In this document: piece by piece, positions 10,745 to 22,490 of the stretch | Position numbering within the stretch: position 1 is the first letter of the stretch | Layout: each line of letters begins with the position of its first letter | Assembly: GCA_018398805.1 (NCBI GenBank) | Contig: JAGFBZ010002028.1 | Coordinates: 1,798,501-1,862,500 of the forward strand | Source: Hirundichthys speculiger | Lineage: Eukaryota > Chordata > Actinopteri > Beloniformes > Exocoetidae | Direction: 5' to 3' | DNA: 64,000 nucleotides | Notes under the pieces: generated by a model | Seen by the model: the letters and a program-made list of their open reading frames with translations, nothing else | The model's database searches: none | Told to the model about the DNA's origin: nothing | Position numbers and translations under genes: made by a program

Positions 10745-13400
10745 AGACAGCTTTGGAATTCAATGCACTTCAAAAAATACTTCATTTATCCCTGAAGGGA
10801 AATTAAATTGTGCAGTGATTGTCATGATTGAAGTCTCTTTAAAGATGATCATAGCAGTTGACAGGAAAGATCTCCTGTAGCGGTTTGTGTTGCAGCAGAT
10901 CTGAAGAAGTCTGAACTCTGTCGCTGAATCACTGTGTTGTGTAGAGGATGTTCAGGGTTGTCCATAATCTTCATTTTAAGAAGTATCTTCCTTTGCAGAA
11001 TCAGCTCCAGAGGCTCCAGAGCAGAGCCAGTCGCTGGTTCTGATTCTGCTTGTCCAGCAGACAGAAAATTAGATTGCACTCTACGACAGATTTATAGAAG
11101 AGGAAGCAACATGCTGCTGCTAACAACTGAAGGGCCCAACCTTCCTTCAGGAAGTGAAGTCTGCTCTGTTCTTCCTTATAAACACCATCGGTGTTGGGTC
11201 TCCAGTCCAGGTGAACATCGAGGTATTTATACTCCTCCATGACCTCCACTTATTCTCCTATGATGGAAATGTTGCTGGACTTATTGCTGGTACTCCTAAA
11301 ATCCACAATCATCTTTGTCTTTTTCACAATCAAGAGGAGATGATTGTTCCCACACCGTCAGAGCAGTCCACCACTGATTCACCCCACAAGTATTTCGGCA
11401 GATGACAGGACTCTGACTGGTACTGGAAGTCTGAGTTGTACAGAGTGGTACAGTCTCCTGTGCTGCTGACCACCTGCTCAGACACACAATCATTCAGCCT
11501 CTCAAACTGTGGTGTGTCAGTTAGTCTGATCCAGGTGATTGTGGAGGCATCCACCTGTGTCTTCTGGAGATTGACAGTAATTCAGGCTGGATGGTGTTAA
11601 ATGCACTGGAGAAAACAAATAACGTGATCCTCACAGCGCTGCCTGCTTTGTCCAGGCGACTGGTTCCAGGTCCGTTTAAAGCGGGTGTATGATGGTGTCT
11701 TCAACTCCATGACGATGAGCAAACTATAGTGGGTCCTGGAAGATGCTTGTTTGCTTATTCAGCTCCACAAATCAAAGTCTCTCCAGGACTTTTATGATGT
11801 GGGATGTCAGGGCTGTATTCACTGAGAGAGGATGGATGAGATGTTTTTGGTACTGGAACAAGGCAGGATGTCTTCCACAGCACCAGAACCTTCTCCTGGC
11901 TCAGGTTGATGTTGAAGAGGATCTGTAGAATCCTGCATACGGCTGGTCCCCACAGGTCTTTAGGACTCTGGGGCTGATACCATCTGGACCTGCAGCCTCT
12001 GAACCTTCAGTTTAGTCCCTCATCTGTCCCTTCACCTGACTGCTAGAGACACAGATGGGAGGTGGAGGGGGCCCCAGCATCTCCTGATGTGGTTGGAGAC
12101 AATGGAGCAGCAGGAAGATCCGTGACTGAGGTTGGAAGATGAGACAGCTGAGATGTGACGGGGAGGTCTGTTTGTCTGGGGGCAGGAGATGAAGATGCTG
12201 AGCTGGTCTCTGAACTGAACCTGTTGAAGGATGTTCAGTTCCATTTGCTCTGTCTAGACTTCCATCTGTCTGATCCTCTTGCTTGGAGTCTGTAATCGTC
12301 ATCCCTGATCAAACATCTCATACACTGTTCAGTTGGAGCTTGTTCTCCAGCTTTCTCCTGTAAACCTCCTTATTGTCTCTAATCTTGACTATTCAGTTGA
12401 TTTGTACTGATCTCAATTTGTTGTCTCCCTCCCTGAAGTCTCTTTTTTTCTTGTTGAGGAGCTCTTCCAGGTCACTGGTGATCCAGGGTTTATTATTGGG
12501 GAAGCACCTCCCTGTTCTGATGGGGATGGTGTTGTCCACACATACAATTAATATAGCCAGAAACACACTCAGTCATAGCATTGTCATTTCCATGTTGCAC
12601 ACAGATCACACCCCAGTCTATAGTCTCAAAACACCCCCGCAGAGTCTCTGCAGCTTCCTGTGACCACCTCGTCACAGTCCTTTTGGTCACAGTTTGCCTC
12701 TGGATGATGGGTTTATGGGTTGAGAAGACAGAGACCAGACTGTCATCTGCTTTGGCTAGAGCAGGTTGTGCAGAGGAGCTGTATGAATCTCTGATGTTTC
12801 ATATAAAAATTAGCCAATGTTTAATTCTCTCTGGTGGAGCAGTTGTCAAGCTGTTGAAATGTTGGAAATATGGCAAATCACCAGGAACGGCTAGGAACAA
12901 GCTGGGTTTTCATGTTTGTAGCTGAGCAATGGCAGAGCTGATGACATCACACACAGCGTCTGCTCCAGCTAATGGCTGGATGTAAACTGCCACTACAAGG
13001 TGAACTACTGGTGAACTCTCTAAATAATGAAGACCAAAAACTCCCAGCTAACAGTTCCATATCTGAGCTGCAGAAACCATCTTTTCACAGTAGCATGTCC
13101 TGGATTAGACCATCTGTTGCTGACGAGCGCTGCAAATTCACCTCCTTTGCTTTTTCCACTCTTTTGTATTGTATTGTTTGAAAACCGAGGAGAGAGACGC
13201 CGGAGTCGGGGAATATGTTCCTGCAGCCACGTCTCGGTGAAACACTGCTTTGCTGAAACTCCAGTTATGTCCTCGTCAGCGAATTCAAGATCATCCATCT
13301 TGTTAGCGAAGAGATCTCACATTCCCCTTTATGAAGGAGGAAGGGCTGGATTTAAACCTCCTCTTTCTCTCTGCAACCGCAGCATCTCCTCTTCAACTCA
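10745..13400 (-). mobile_element. L2-clade LINE, nearly full length but degenerate
   Basis: Read on the minus strand, this holds most of an L2-type retrotransposon. An endonuclease region (about 13300-13020) shows KQCFTETWLQEHIP and SNRWSNPGHATVK. A linker at about 12690-12490 shows RTVTRWSQEAAETLRGCFET. The reverse transcriptase start at about 11990 reads GPDGISPRVLKTCGDQ. Middle RT parts are at 11554-11330 (DFQYQSESCHLPKY). The C-terminal part is at 11249-10849 (EYKYLDVHLDWRPNT, IMDNPEHPLHN). The L2 3' tail is at about 10800-10775 (tttatccctgaagggaaattaaattg on the plus strand). Frameshifts and stops separate all blocks, so it is inactive. Order and orientation are consistent with a single insertion. 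Confidence 0.85.
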
Positions 13401-16044
13401 TGGGGAATTTGGGGTCTCAGTCTCTGAGTTTTGGTATTGTCTGGTATTATCTGGATCAGCTGCTCACACTTTCATGTTGCTGTGGTAACTCATCATAACA
13501 GGTGGTTTAAAAAAAAAAATGAAAAAGTACCCAGAAAATTCCCTCAAGCAGTGCAACATCCAAACCGGGATGAAAACAAATTTTAAGAAGAACCCATGTC
13601 ATCAATAATGACAACTAAACAGTTAGGAAAGAGTAAAAATAGCTAGCAAAACTTGATGGAGATAGTGGAGCAAACTGCCAACATGTGCAGCGCTATTCCA
13701 GCTGCAGCTGCACTTCAGTTCTAAACTGTAGACTTAAACCAGAATGAAAAAAAAATCGCAAACTCTGTGTCGCCATTTTTTTTTTTAGTTCTTTGCTTCA
13801 GACTGTTTGTTCTAGAAACATGATGGCCAGTTGAGACTGATGTGGACCAGTGATGGCTCTGATGGTTCTCACATGGCTTCTGGTTTAGTGTTTGGCCTAA
13901 AGTTAAAACAGAGTGAACAAGAACCAAACAAAGTGGAAAAATGATATCATGGCCACACCACAGTGTGCACCAAAACGACCTCAGATATCTGGGTATTTGT
14001 TCACTAGGTGGACGTTCAGTCATCTTCAGTTTTGACATATTTATGATATTTTTTTCTTTTGCAAAACAGAAAAACTAAGGAATCTTCATCAAATAGCTTT
14101 TCTGATGAACTGAAAGTGAAGCTGTGCTTGTGGCATATAGTAGCTAGCTAACGTAAGTTTCTTTCATGTTAAAATATCAGCGTCAAATTCATTTAAAGGA
14201 ATATTTGGTTTGCTTTTATGAAGTGTTGTGTAGCTCAATGCTGACTGCACTACAAATAATTAAAAAAAAATACTCAAAAGTACCTTTGGACTCTTAATGG
14301 TCATCTCTTCCAACAACCGTGTATCACTTGATCACCAAGTCATACATCAACAACCCTGAACCGAGCTGTGGACATCATGGTGACGTCATCCCAACCATAC
14401 AGGGGAATCTTTGAGCTAGAAAACTGCAAAAGCGTCTTTGTATCACATTAATTTAAAAATGAAGACACTGTAAGAGCCTGGCTACAGAAAGCTAAAGTGA
14501 AGTGTTATCTTAAATATAAATAAATAAGCTGTTGCTACAAGTTCAATATCTTATTGGGTTTTCTCATTTATAAAATTAAGACAATTAAGTTCATGATGGA
14601 GTGTGTTTTCTCAGGGAGTATTGGCGGGAAGGGGAGGAGTTAGGTCTCTGTTTAGTTGTTTTGTTTCAAATAACAACAGTTGCGTCCTCATTCAGAAAAT
14701 CCATTACCCTACCTTTAATCTCCAGGCCCTCTCACTTTTGCATCACAATTTTTTTCCAAATCCAACTTAGTTATTTACTGTATTTGCCACATTCTCAATG
14801 ATGAATTCTTTATTTTAATTGGTTTTTAACACACTTTTAGAGCAAAGCTGAAAACTCCTTTTGATGTAGAAAAAAGTAATGGAAGAAAATTCTATTTGGT
14901 GGATCATCATTAGGGCAAAAAACTAAAACTGAGTTTACAAAGACAAAAGGTTTAAAAAAAAAAAAAAAACGAAGGAGCAGGGAATAAAAAAAACTAAAGA
15001 AAACCTTTTTTTTTTTGGATAATTCATAGATAATTTAAGTATTAGAGCATGTTTAATATATATTCTCAGGGAAAGACAGACACAACTGTCTGATCTACTC
15101 TACTCATCTTTATTCATGTTCTGAAACATAAATAATATGTCTGGAGATTAAAGTTGCATGTCTTTAGTTTTAGATTGGTATGTATTTATGCAGTTGTTTT
15201 CAGTGCTTGTATTCAAATATACCCCCACCATCAACAACACTCAAATCTTGTGGTCATTTTCACTAAACTGCATCGTCTGGTCATAAAGCATCAGGAACAA
15301 AAGCTCACAGACTCAATAAACAGGATTTTACCAGACAACCACTGCTCCTGACTAACCCATATTAAACAATTAACAACTGATGTGTGAGTAGTTGACTCGC
15401 TGTGAAAGTACAACTAATTCTCTAATAATAAGAAGAACAAGAAAACATTACTATTTTAGAAAAGAGAACTAATTCTAGGGTACAACTAAAACTAATGTGC
15501 TACAAAAATGAATAGTGAGTGTTTTAGTTTTCAACATTTCCAGTGGTGAGAAACCGTCATCCGGGTTTGTTTCATCAAAAGATAAACAGCTCAGCATGCG
15601 GCGCTGTGATGGATGAGGTAATAAAGATAATGGAGGGAACTGTGAAGTTGCGTTCTTCGGTGCCGCACCCTTTCTGAAGAAGGCACTATGGGTGCTTCGC
15701 TGTCTCAATGGCTAATCTTCAGCTCTGCAACCCCATCCCCGAATATCTCTGAAGAGACAGTTAGCTTTTCCAGAGTCATATAAGGGACCTTTCCATTGAC
15801 GTTAGGGTTGTTGGCAGCGTGTTATTCCACTGCTGAGCAATTTAGTCATTGTAAAGTGCCACCTGTCAAAGTACTGTGGTCTTGACATTATTACCCCAGA
15901 AGCCAAGTGGCTTTGTTAAAATTCCCACCGAGCAGATCTACCTCATTTCCTCCACTATGCTTAGTTAAGACCTCAAATCGCGAGCCGCGGTGCAAAATGG
16001 CGAGAGCTGTTTCGACGAGGCCCGCAGATCACGGCCCAGACGGA
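13401..16044. other. Downstream region of gabrg3, probable 3' UTR at right end
   Basis: The first part of the gabrg3 3' untranslated region should lie immediately left of 16045 on the minus strand, but I could not assign a polyadenylation site. The rest is AT-rich with A/T tracts (about 14950-15020) and contains no recognised gene or transposon. Confidence 0.4.
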
Positions 16045-16326
16045 CTAGAGGTAGAGGTAGCTGACCCAGTAGACGATGTTAAATAGCAAGAAGGACGTGG
16101 GAAAGAACACTCTGGAGTAGGAATCCAGCTCGCGTATGTTGACGTGGATGCGTCCTCTCCTCCAGCCGCCTTCTTTACATTCCTCGTAGCAGCAGAAGAA
16201 GCTCTTGCAGTCTTTCCCGTCCAGGCACTCGTACAGGCAGTTGTCGTCATAGTCGTGCCAGAACAAGGAGTTCCCCATCGGCATCATGGGCCGAGGTGTG
16301 CGGCCCGTGTGGAAGGATGAGTAGGC
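16045..16326 (-). CDS. gabrg3: gabrg3 terminal coding exon: M3-M4 loop, M4 and stop
   Basis: This 282-bp exon encodes the distal M3-M4 loop and M4 of the gamma-3 subunit, ending SYLYL and TAG at 16047-16045. The loop carries the gamma-specific cysteine block [19 protein letters not shown]. The equivalent gamma-2 cysteines are palmitoylated, and the following WRRGRIH stretch matches the gamma-2 segment that binds GABARAP. M4 reads [20 protein letters not shown]. The acceptor is cacctctcag|gcc with a good pyrimidine tract, in phase 0. Joined directly to the 197-bp exon, the cytoplasmic loop is shorter than the mammalian gamma-3 loop as I recall it. A small phase-0 exon in the 4.3-kb intron could have been missed. 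Confidence 0.96.
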   Translation of the reverse strand, partial: AYSSFHTGRTPRPMMPMGNSLFWHDYDDNCLYECLDGKDCKSFFCCYEECKEGGWRRGRIHVNIRELDSYSRVFFPTSFLLFNIVYWVSYLYL

Positions 16327-16603
16327 CTGAGAGGTGAAACGGAGAGAGGGAATTACATTTTTTATTAACGCCACCTCTGAATCCCAGTCATCTAGTTTCT
16401 ACCCCATTATCCAAGTTCTATGTGATGTGAAAACAGAAAAAAAAAAAAATCCATAAAAGCTCCATAAAATGGAAACAAAATGGAAATAAAAAAAAGTTCA
16501 CTGTGTTTTTTTTTTTTTTTTTCCCTTTTTTTCTCAAGGAACACAGGAGGTAAAGGAACGGAGGAGCTAGCTCTTAGTGTTTTTATTGAAATATCAACAG
16601 ATA

Positions 16604-17101
16604 CAGTGATCCCTTATTTTTCACGGTTAATGGGGACTAGCGCCCCCCTGCGAGAATCAAAATCCGCTAACTGGAGTCGGAACCCCCCGAGCCTAAATAA
16701 TGTTTAAAATATGTTTAAAAACCGCAAAAAAGTAGCGAAACACTGCAACAAAACAAGACAAAGGCTCAACTGTGGTCTTTCTGTTATCTTCATAGCCTCT
16801 GGTCTCTCCGTAGTAAAGAAACTGCTCTTTCATCTAACCTCGTTTTCATTCTGCCATCCCATGACACACATACTACCTTACCCATAAGGCCACACCATTA
16901 CCCATAAAGCCACCTTCTTAAAGGGGCCAGGCTGGCTCACAACATTTCTTTGCTGCGAGAGAACGCGCACAAAATCCTGTGATGTTTCTGCAATTTTTTC
17001 TTGATTTTTTTTTTAAAAATTTTTTATGATATATTTCTGAAAAAAATCCACGAATAACTAAAACCGCGGAACTTAAAGCGCGAAATGGCGAGAGGTCACT
17101 G
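16604..17101. mobile_element. Non-autonomous pogo/Tigger-like MITE with TA duplication
   Basis: The element begins cagtgatcccttatttttca and ends aaatggcgagaggtcactg. It is flanked by TA on both sides (16602-16603 and 17102-17103). The ends are imperfect inverted repeats with the CCGCGA/GCGAAA-rich look of fish Tigger-like elements. At 498 bp there is no room for a transposase. A second, 5'-damaged relative ends at 46140. Confidence 0.75.
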
Positions 17102-17454
17102 TATAACACATGGCAAGGTTGCTCACAGCTCAAATTAATTACGCCTGTTGTGACCCCCGTTTACTTAGAGAAAATTCTCTCATGAAATAGCTCTGGTACC
17201 CCTCCCATTAGCATCCCTGCACGATGCAAAACACGACCGGGGGGGCGTCTATTTTGACCCCCTAAATTCAAAATACTGTTCTAACATCTTTGACGCATTC
17301 TCTCAGATTAAAATCTCAACTGATTTTACATTATTATTTAGCTATAACTCTTTTTTTTCTCTGCTGAAGTACGTAGGTTTACAGTGTGTTTTTTACAGTT
17401 AGCTTCAGCACATGTGGCGTCATTAAGCTACACTGTAATTATAGCAGGAGATGT

Positions 17455-17670
17455 ATAAAGGTGTCGCCCAAGAAGCGGCCAAACTGAGCATCTTTTAAAC
17501 TGAAAGTTGTTGAGATTGCTGAGAAAGATGGAAAGCATTTTGCCGCAAAGATGTTTCAAGTTGATAGAAAGATGGTACAAGAGTTTTATTCACATTTTGT
17601 CAAGTCCTGAGGGCCCCGATTATTAAAGAGGGAGCGTTTATTAGAGGGAATACACAGGTTCAGAATGTAC
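17455..17670 (+). pseudogene. Pogo-type transposon DNA-binding domain relic
   Basis: The plus strand from about 17491 translates as SFKLKVVEIAEKDGKHFAAK, then MFQVDRKMVQE. This resembles the Brinker/POGK-type helix-turn-helix of transposon proteins (usual form: FKLKVVE.AE..GN.AAAR.F.VDE..VR.W). A stop lies just before it (PKKRPN*) and another about 40 codons later. It is a fragment; the element boundaries are not resolved. Confidence 0.5.
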
Positions 17671-17966
17671 AGAACCAATCACAATGGGCTTGATGTGATG
17701 ACTGTACCAAGAACTACTACTCAATTACAGCCATTTTTTTTAAAGATCTTTTGTTGATGCTTGTCTGGCCGTCACTTTGCCTGCGTAACATGCTTCGTTT
17801 CTCTGATTGGCTGTATGTCCATCCAGTGGTGTCCAAGGGCAGTTTGTTCTGGATCCGTAGGTACTCCTGCTGGAAATCAAAGTTGAATCCAGAGGAAGCG
17901 GAATAATTCTTTGCAGGAAAACAATTAGGATGGCTGGCTGGGCTCCAGTCCCACAGGACTGATTTT

Positions 17967-18061
17967 CTATCAGGGAAAACTGCCATTTCCCCCTTTCAGC
18001 AAAGATTCAGGCTCACAGACTCATCCACCACAATAAGATGGTGTTTAAGGAGGAGATGACC
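17967..18061 (+). repeat. Direct repeat, copy 1
   Basis: The stretch atcagggaaaactgccattt, then ccaccacaataagatgg and aaggaggagatga, is closely matched at 19704-19794 in the same orientation. Class unknown. Confidence 0.65.
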
Positions 18062-18730
18062 ATTGTTACAGCCCTGGTTTAGGGAAACCTGGGGTAATGA
18101 CACCATGTATTCATTAGATTGCTGGAGAAACTCAGCCAAACTTACTGATAATGTGCTGAATAGAAAAAAAAGATTAATTCCAGTACAGCGTCCAGCTATG
18201 GGTTTGGGAAATCAGGAAAAAAAGAGACAAAAAAAAACATCAATATTGAATGTGACTTTGAAATGTCATAGCAGGATTTTTTTTTTTTTAAGTTCATATT
18301 CACTTTTTGAAAATAATTTTTTCTTTTTACTTCTAAAAACATCACACAATGCAGCTAAAACCTGACTTTTTTGAACAGAGAATGCAAAAAGTACCTACTG
18401 AGAAATTTCATTATATGACTCCCTGGTTATAAAATCAAGGGGGAAAATCTAATCAGGTTTGCTTTTTAATGTTTTCAAGTTCCCTACCTGTCTATTAAGA
18501 GGAGAGAGGTAGTCAGGAGAGTTGACTGAGTGGGCAGCATAAAAGAACCACATCGATCCCTGTGAGGGGGGGGAGGCTTCCCCACTGACAGGCTGGGCCA
18601 AAATAAAACTCAGCGTGCAGAGGAGGGGATTGAATGTAACACAACTTAATTGTTCAGCCTGATCTGACAGTCATTTTAGCCTTAAGACACATTCAGAAGA
18701 GCTTCTCTTCTCTGGAAGGAAATAATGAAC

Positions 18731-18745
18731 GGGGGGGGGGGGGGA
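18731..18745. repeat. Poly-G run
   Basis: An unbroken run of about 15 G, a likely polymorphic homopolymer and potential sequencing-error site. Confidence 0.8.
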
Positions 18746-19703
18746 TCTGGAGGGAGAGAAATGACAGCAGCGGCGGCTGCTCGCTGGTAGTGGATGTGTG
18801 CTGCCGCCATTAAAGCACTCGCAGCAGGTGCAGCCTTGAAACGCCCACACGCAGCATCCAGCGCCCGCACGTACTGGGGCAACAGCAAGAAAGCATATAT
18901 TATCAGCTGCGCATGTGTGCTCAGAAAGAAATTGCATTGTGTATACAGTCTATGTTGCTACCATGAGTTTAATCAATATCGGGTTCTATTTTGAGACCAA
19001 AGACGCTGATGGAGGGCTTTTAGTGGCTTTTTTTCTTTTGTATATTCAGGATATTGAGGAACATCAGGTCATGATGTCATACCATGACTCCAAACGTTAC
19101 AGGGTTTATATGTTCCACTCAGATTCAGCTCTAAACACAGTTCACCGTGTGAAACTGAGATTATCTTCATCCATGTTTGTCTTTTTGTTTTTGAGCAGCT
19201 AGGTACACTTCGATACTTACGACATGCCTGAGGGTTCGATGAGCCCATCAGGCAAATTTCATACGGATACAACAATCAATGGCAGAAGGCGGCTATGATT
19301 AGATAAGCAGCAACAGGTGATTTTATTGGCACCAAAATAAATACAACCAGCCCAGAATTCAGTTTAACAGCAAAATGTGTCATCCTCACAAAATATCAAA
19401 GTCAGGCAACACAGCTGAGGTCTGAAATGTTTACCTGTGAATCCCGCCAAAGGGCTGCAATGACAGCCAAATTACATGCTTTAGAAAAGCCAAGTGCTAT
19501 TGTGCTCAGAGAGCACATGACTCACCCTGAGTACTGGAGCAGGAAACTCACCGCCCAGGATGTAACAAGATTGATCATATTTTGCGCGTATATAATTTAT
19601 AATTATAAACGTACAGTAATGATGACACACAGGGACAGATTATGAACATTTGACATACCCACACATTTGACAGGAAAAGGACTAGTTGGCTTTGGTAGAT
19701 CCC

Positions 19704-19794
19704 ATCAGGGAAAACTCCCATTTCCCCCTGACAACATACATACTGGGACGCGAACCCACCCACCACAATAACATGGCGGTTCAAGGAGGAGATG
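19704..19794 (+). repeat. Direct repeat, copy 2
   Basis: The partner of 17967-18061, with the same blocks in the same order (atcagggaaaactcccattt, ccaccacaataacatgg, aaggaggagatg). The two lie 1.7 kb apart in the same intron. Confidence 0.65.
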
Positions 19795-20618
19795 CAGAAA
19801 TATCTGACCATTCACTCGTCCAGTCGCTGCCACCTTGTAATTTCATATTCGAAAACAGTCAATGAAAAGAGTTCATGGTCTCTTTCCATCGCACTGAATT
19901 ACTACTTCAATATTTATGTGTCATAAAATAGTCATGTTTTAGATGCAGAGGCCATGAACTCTCCTTTCTGCGTTCACTGGTAGTCGGCGTGAACAGACTT
20001 ATAACCCTTCTGGCAAACTAAAAGAGAAATGCCTGTTGTTTTTATTTTTTTTTATTTTAACTTAGAAAGTTAAAATGACCCTGGTTTGTTTCTAGGGTCT
20101 ATTTATTTTGACACACTAGATGCAACAAGTGTTAAAATTACTATTTTGCTGCAAACACATTTTCCATTCAATCTCAAAACTGCTTCGATCGATTCGGTCC
20201 CTAATAAAAGTTTACATTCCTCACCATCTAATAATAGACCAAAGGAATGTTGCTTTAACTATCTATAGTTTTGGATCTCTTTGCAGTCAGCTTTATTTTG
20301 TGGCTTTGTTTTCCTCCTTTATAGTTGTTTACTGCTCAGTAATGTACATTCTGCTTCTCTTTTAGGTTTTATTCCACTAACTGACATTACTACCAGAGAG
20401 CTGAACAGTCACACCAAGCAGGGACTTGTCCATAATTGGACCATGGGGATGTTACTGTGAGAATTAAGAGTCTGATGAATGCACCGCTTTTGCAAGCTGT
20501 TGAAGTCAGCTCTATGCAAGCAACCTTGACCGTAGAGGTTTTTTAATAAAAATGAAGAGACAATGCAGAACTATTACACCGTCACAAGGCTTTAAATGCA
20601 ACTTTACCACAGACTTAC

Positions 20619-20815
20619 CATCCTCTGTGTCCTCTTCGGAGGTTTGTGCATACTGTAGGAATAGTAGTTGAGCATGGCGTACTCGATCATGGCGGCAAAG
20701 ACGAACAGGAAACAGACGGTGACGAACAGGTCCATGGCGGTCACGTAGGACACTCTTGGTAGTGAGTTTCTGGCCACTGTGCTCAGGGTGGTCATGGTCA
20801 ACACGGTGGTAATAC
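20619..20815 (-). CDS. gabrg3: gabrg3 exon: M2 pore helix, M2-M3 loop and M3
   Basis: This 197-bp exon encodes the pore-lining M2 helix ([19 protein letters not shown]), the M2-M3 coupling loop (RVSYVTAMD), and M3 ([20 protein letters not shown]). It ends in the first residues of the cytoplasmic loop ([17 protein letters not shown]). The conserved 9' leucine and the TTLST ring of M2 are present. The acceptor is tcccag|gt and the donor is gatg|gtaagt, so the exon ends in phase 0 and is in frame with the last exon. The basic tail KPPKRTQR is the start of the variable M3-M4 loop. The open frame runs past the donor for only a few codons before a stop, supporting the splice site. Confidence 0.96.
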
Positions 20816-21469
20816 CTGGGAAATAATGGATGTATTAGGAGGGAATACTTTGCAAAGAAATCCACTGTATACTTGTGATTTCGATCAGCAGTGAGGTGGC
20901 TGATTATATTACATGTGGTGAGATGTTTGTTCATCACCAATAATGATGTATAGGGGCTAGATTCTCAATTCTTGTATTGATCTTTTCTTACTTCGTCAGC
21001 AAATGTTGGAGCAGAAGGTCATCATTTAATAGCATACAATTTCCTTGTCTTTCTGTTTCCCCCTTTTTCCAGAAAAGGTATTTGAATAGATATTCACTCA
21101 TTACAAATGTACCAATACTCTTGCCCTCCCCTGGCATTGTGGGTAACGTGGTTGGTAGATGGAAAGTTGGATGCAGCCGAGTCCAGATGGAACAGAAAAA
21201 ATGCATAGTCAATAAAAGTGCAAATGGATCCAGACAAGTAAATGTCATGGCAATGTTATTGTTGTTCAGTGTCTCATAAAATCAAATACAGGCCCAGATG
21301 ATGGGAAGATTGTCTGTCTCTGTCTCTCTCTCTTCTCACTGCAGAGTTGTAGAGTTACCAGGTAAAACTGTAGTGAAGACCAATTAACTGCCAATGGCTG
21401 GCTGTCAATCAAATGGTGTCTGGCCATTTTATTGGTCAGCTTTTGTAGTTTTAAACAAAATTACCTGAT

Positions 21470-21560
21470 GTGGTACTAAATGTGGTACATTTTAACATTG
21501 AGGTTAATGGGGATTTGCTCTGTTTTAGAAGCCAGGTCCTCTAGTGGTCAGTTGGGGTAC
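21470..21560 (+). repeat. Dispersed fish repeat, family R, copy 2
   Basis: Matches the family consensus through cattttaacattgaggttaatggggattt and tagaagccaggtcctctagtgg. Confidence 0.5.
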
Positions 21561-22251
21561 TGCAACCTGTCTGAGTTCTGCTTCAACCCAGGAGTTGGGA
21601 TGTTGGTGCTTGAAGACACAGCTCTGCTGTTAGGGAGGCTTGAATTCTGAAAATGCTTCGTACTGTAACTGATTTGTCAGAGATTGATGCACTGATGATT
21701 GGACCCATGGAGTGCCGTTTGTTTGCACATCAACTCTGTAGTGGCTCATGGGTAGCCTGCTCTCAGTTTCAGGTAGCAACTAAGCTTTTCCCTTTGTAGC
21801 CTTTGTAGCGGTCACCACAGCAGATCATGCCGCATATTTTTTTTGTTCGATGTCAGAAACCCATCTGGATCGGACCCGGGTCAATGTGGGCAATCTGGGA
21901 TTCTGCTGGGATGTGATGGGGCTGGGACTTGCTCCAGCAAACTTCCAGTTGAATGGCAGCAGACTCTACCCACGATTCCACAGCCACCCCAACTGGTGAA
22001 AACTAAACTGACTAGTTCAAAAATTAGAGCTAATTCTTATCCTTGTATTGGGGCTGTTTTTTTTTTTTTTTTTTTTTTTAAAAGAAGAAACTGAGAAACA
22101 TTTGTTGTAATGGACTTTAAATCAAGAATTTAGTGATGCATTCACTTGTATAATTTATAATTGGCAATACATTTTAAGGAGTGATGACGGATGGATTACT
22201 AAAGCATGACTTCTTCCTTTTGTGTAAGAACCAAGTATATGCAACAAATAT

Positions 22252-22490
22252 CCATCCATCCATCCATCCATTATTTATCCCTAATCTACAGTCATGAGGG
22301 TCTGCTGAAGCCCATCCCAGACATCTTTGGGTAAAAAGCTGGGGTACACCCTGAACAGGTCACCTCTCAATGGCAGGGCCACATGTAGGCAAATTACCAG
22401 ACACTCGCAATCCAACCTACGAGCTATTTGGAATCACTAATTAACCGCACATTCATGTTTTTGGTTTGTGGGAATTTTACAAGCCATCTT
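22252..22490 (+). mobile_element. Fish LINE-type 3' region with (CATC)n start
   Basis: It begins with an atcc/catc tetramer run. It then reads agcccatcccagacatcttt, aaaagctggggtacaccctg and aacaggtcacc, and ends near aaccgcacattcatgttttt. This arrangement is one of the most common interspersed fish repeats, with (CATC)n next to a GGGGTACACCCTGGACAGGTC motif. I assign it to a non-LTR retrotransposon tail from memory of that pattern, without certainty about the clade. Confidence 0.6.

Larger units (their letters stand above)
16327..20618 (-). other. gabrg3: gabrg3 intron before the last coding exon
   Basis: An intron of 4292 bases with gtaagt donor and ctcag acceptor. It holds the Tigger-like MITE at 16604-17101, a pogo-like relic near 17455-17660, two copies of a 95-base direct repeat, and a G-run at 18731-18745. 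No further gamma-subunit exon was recognised in it. Confidence 0.85.
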
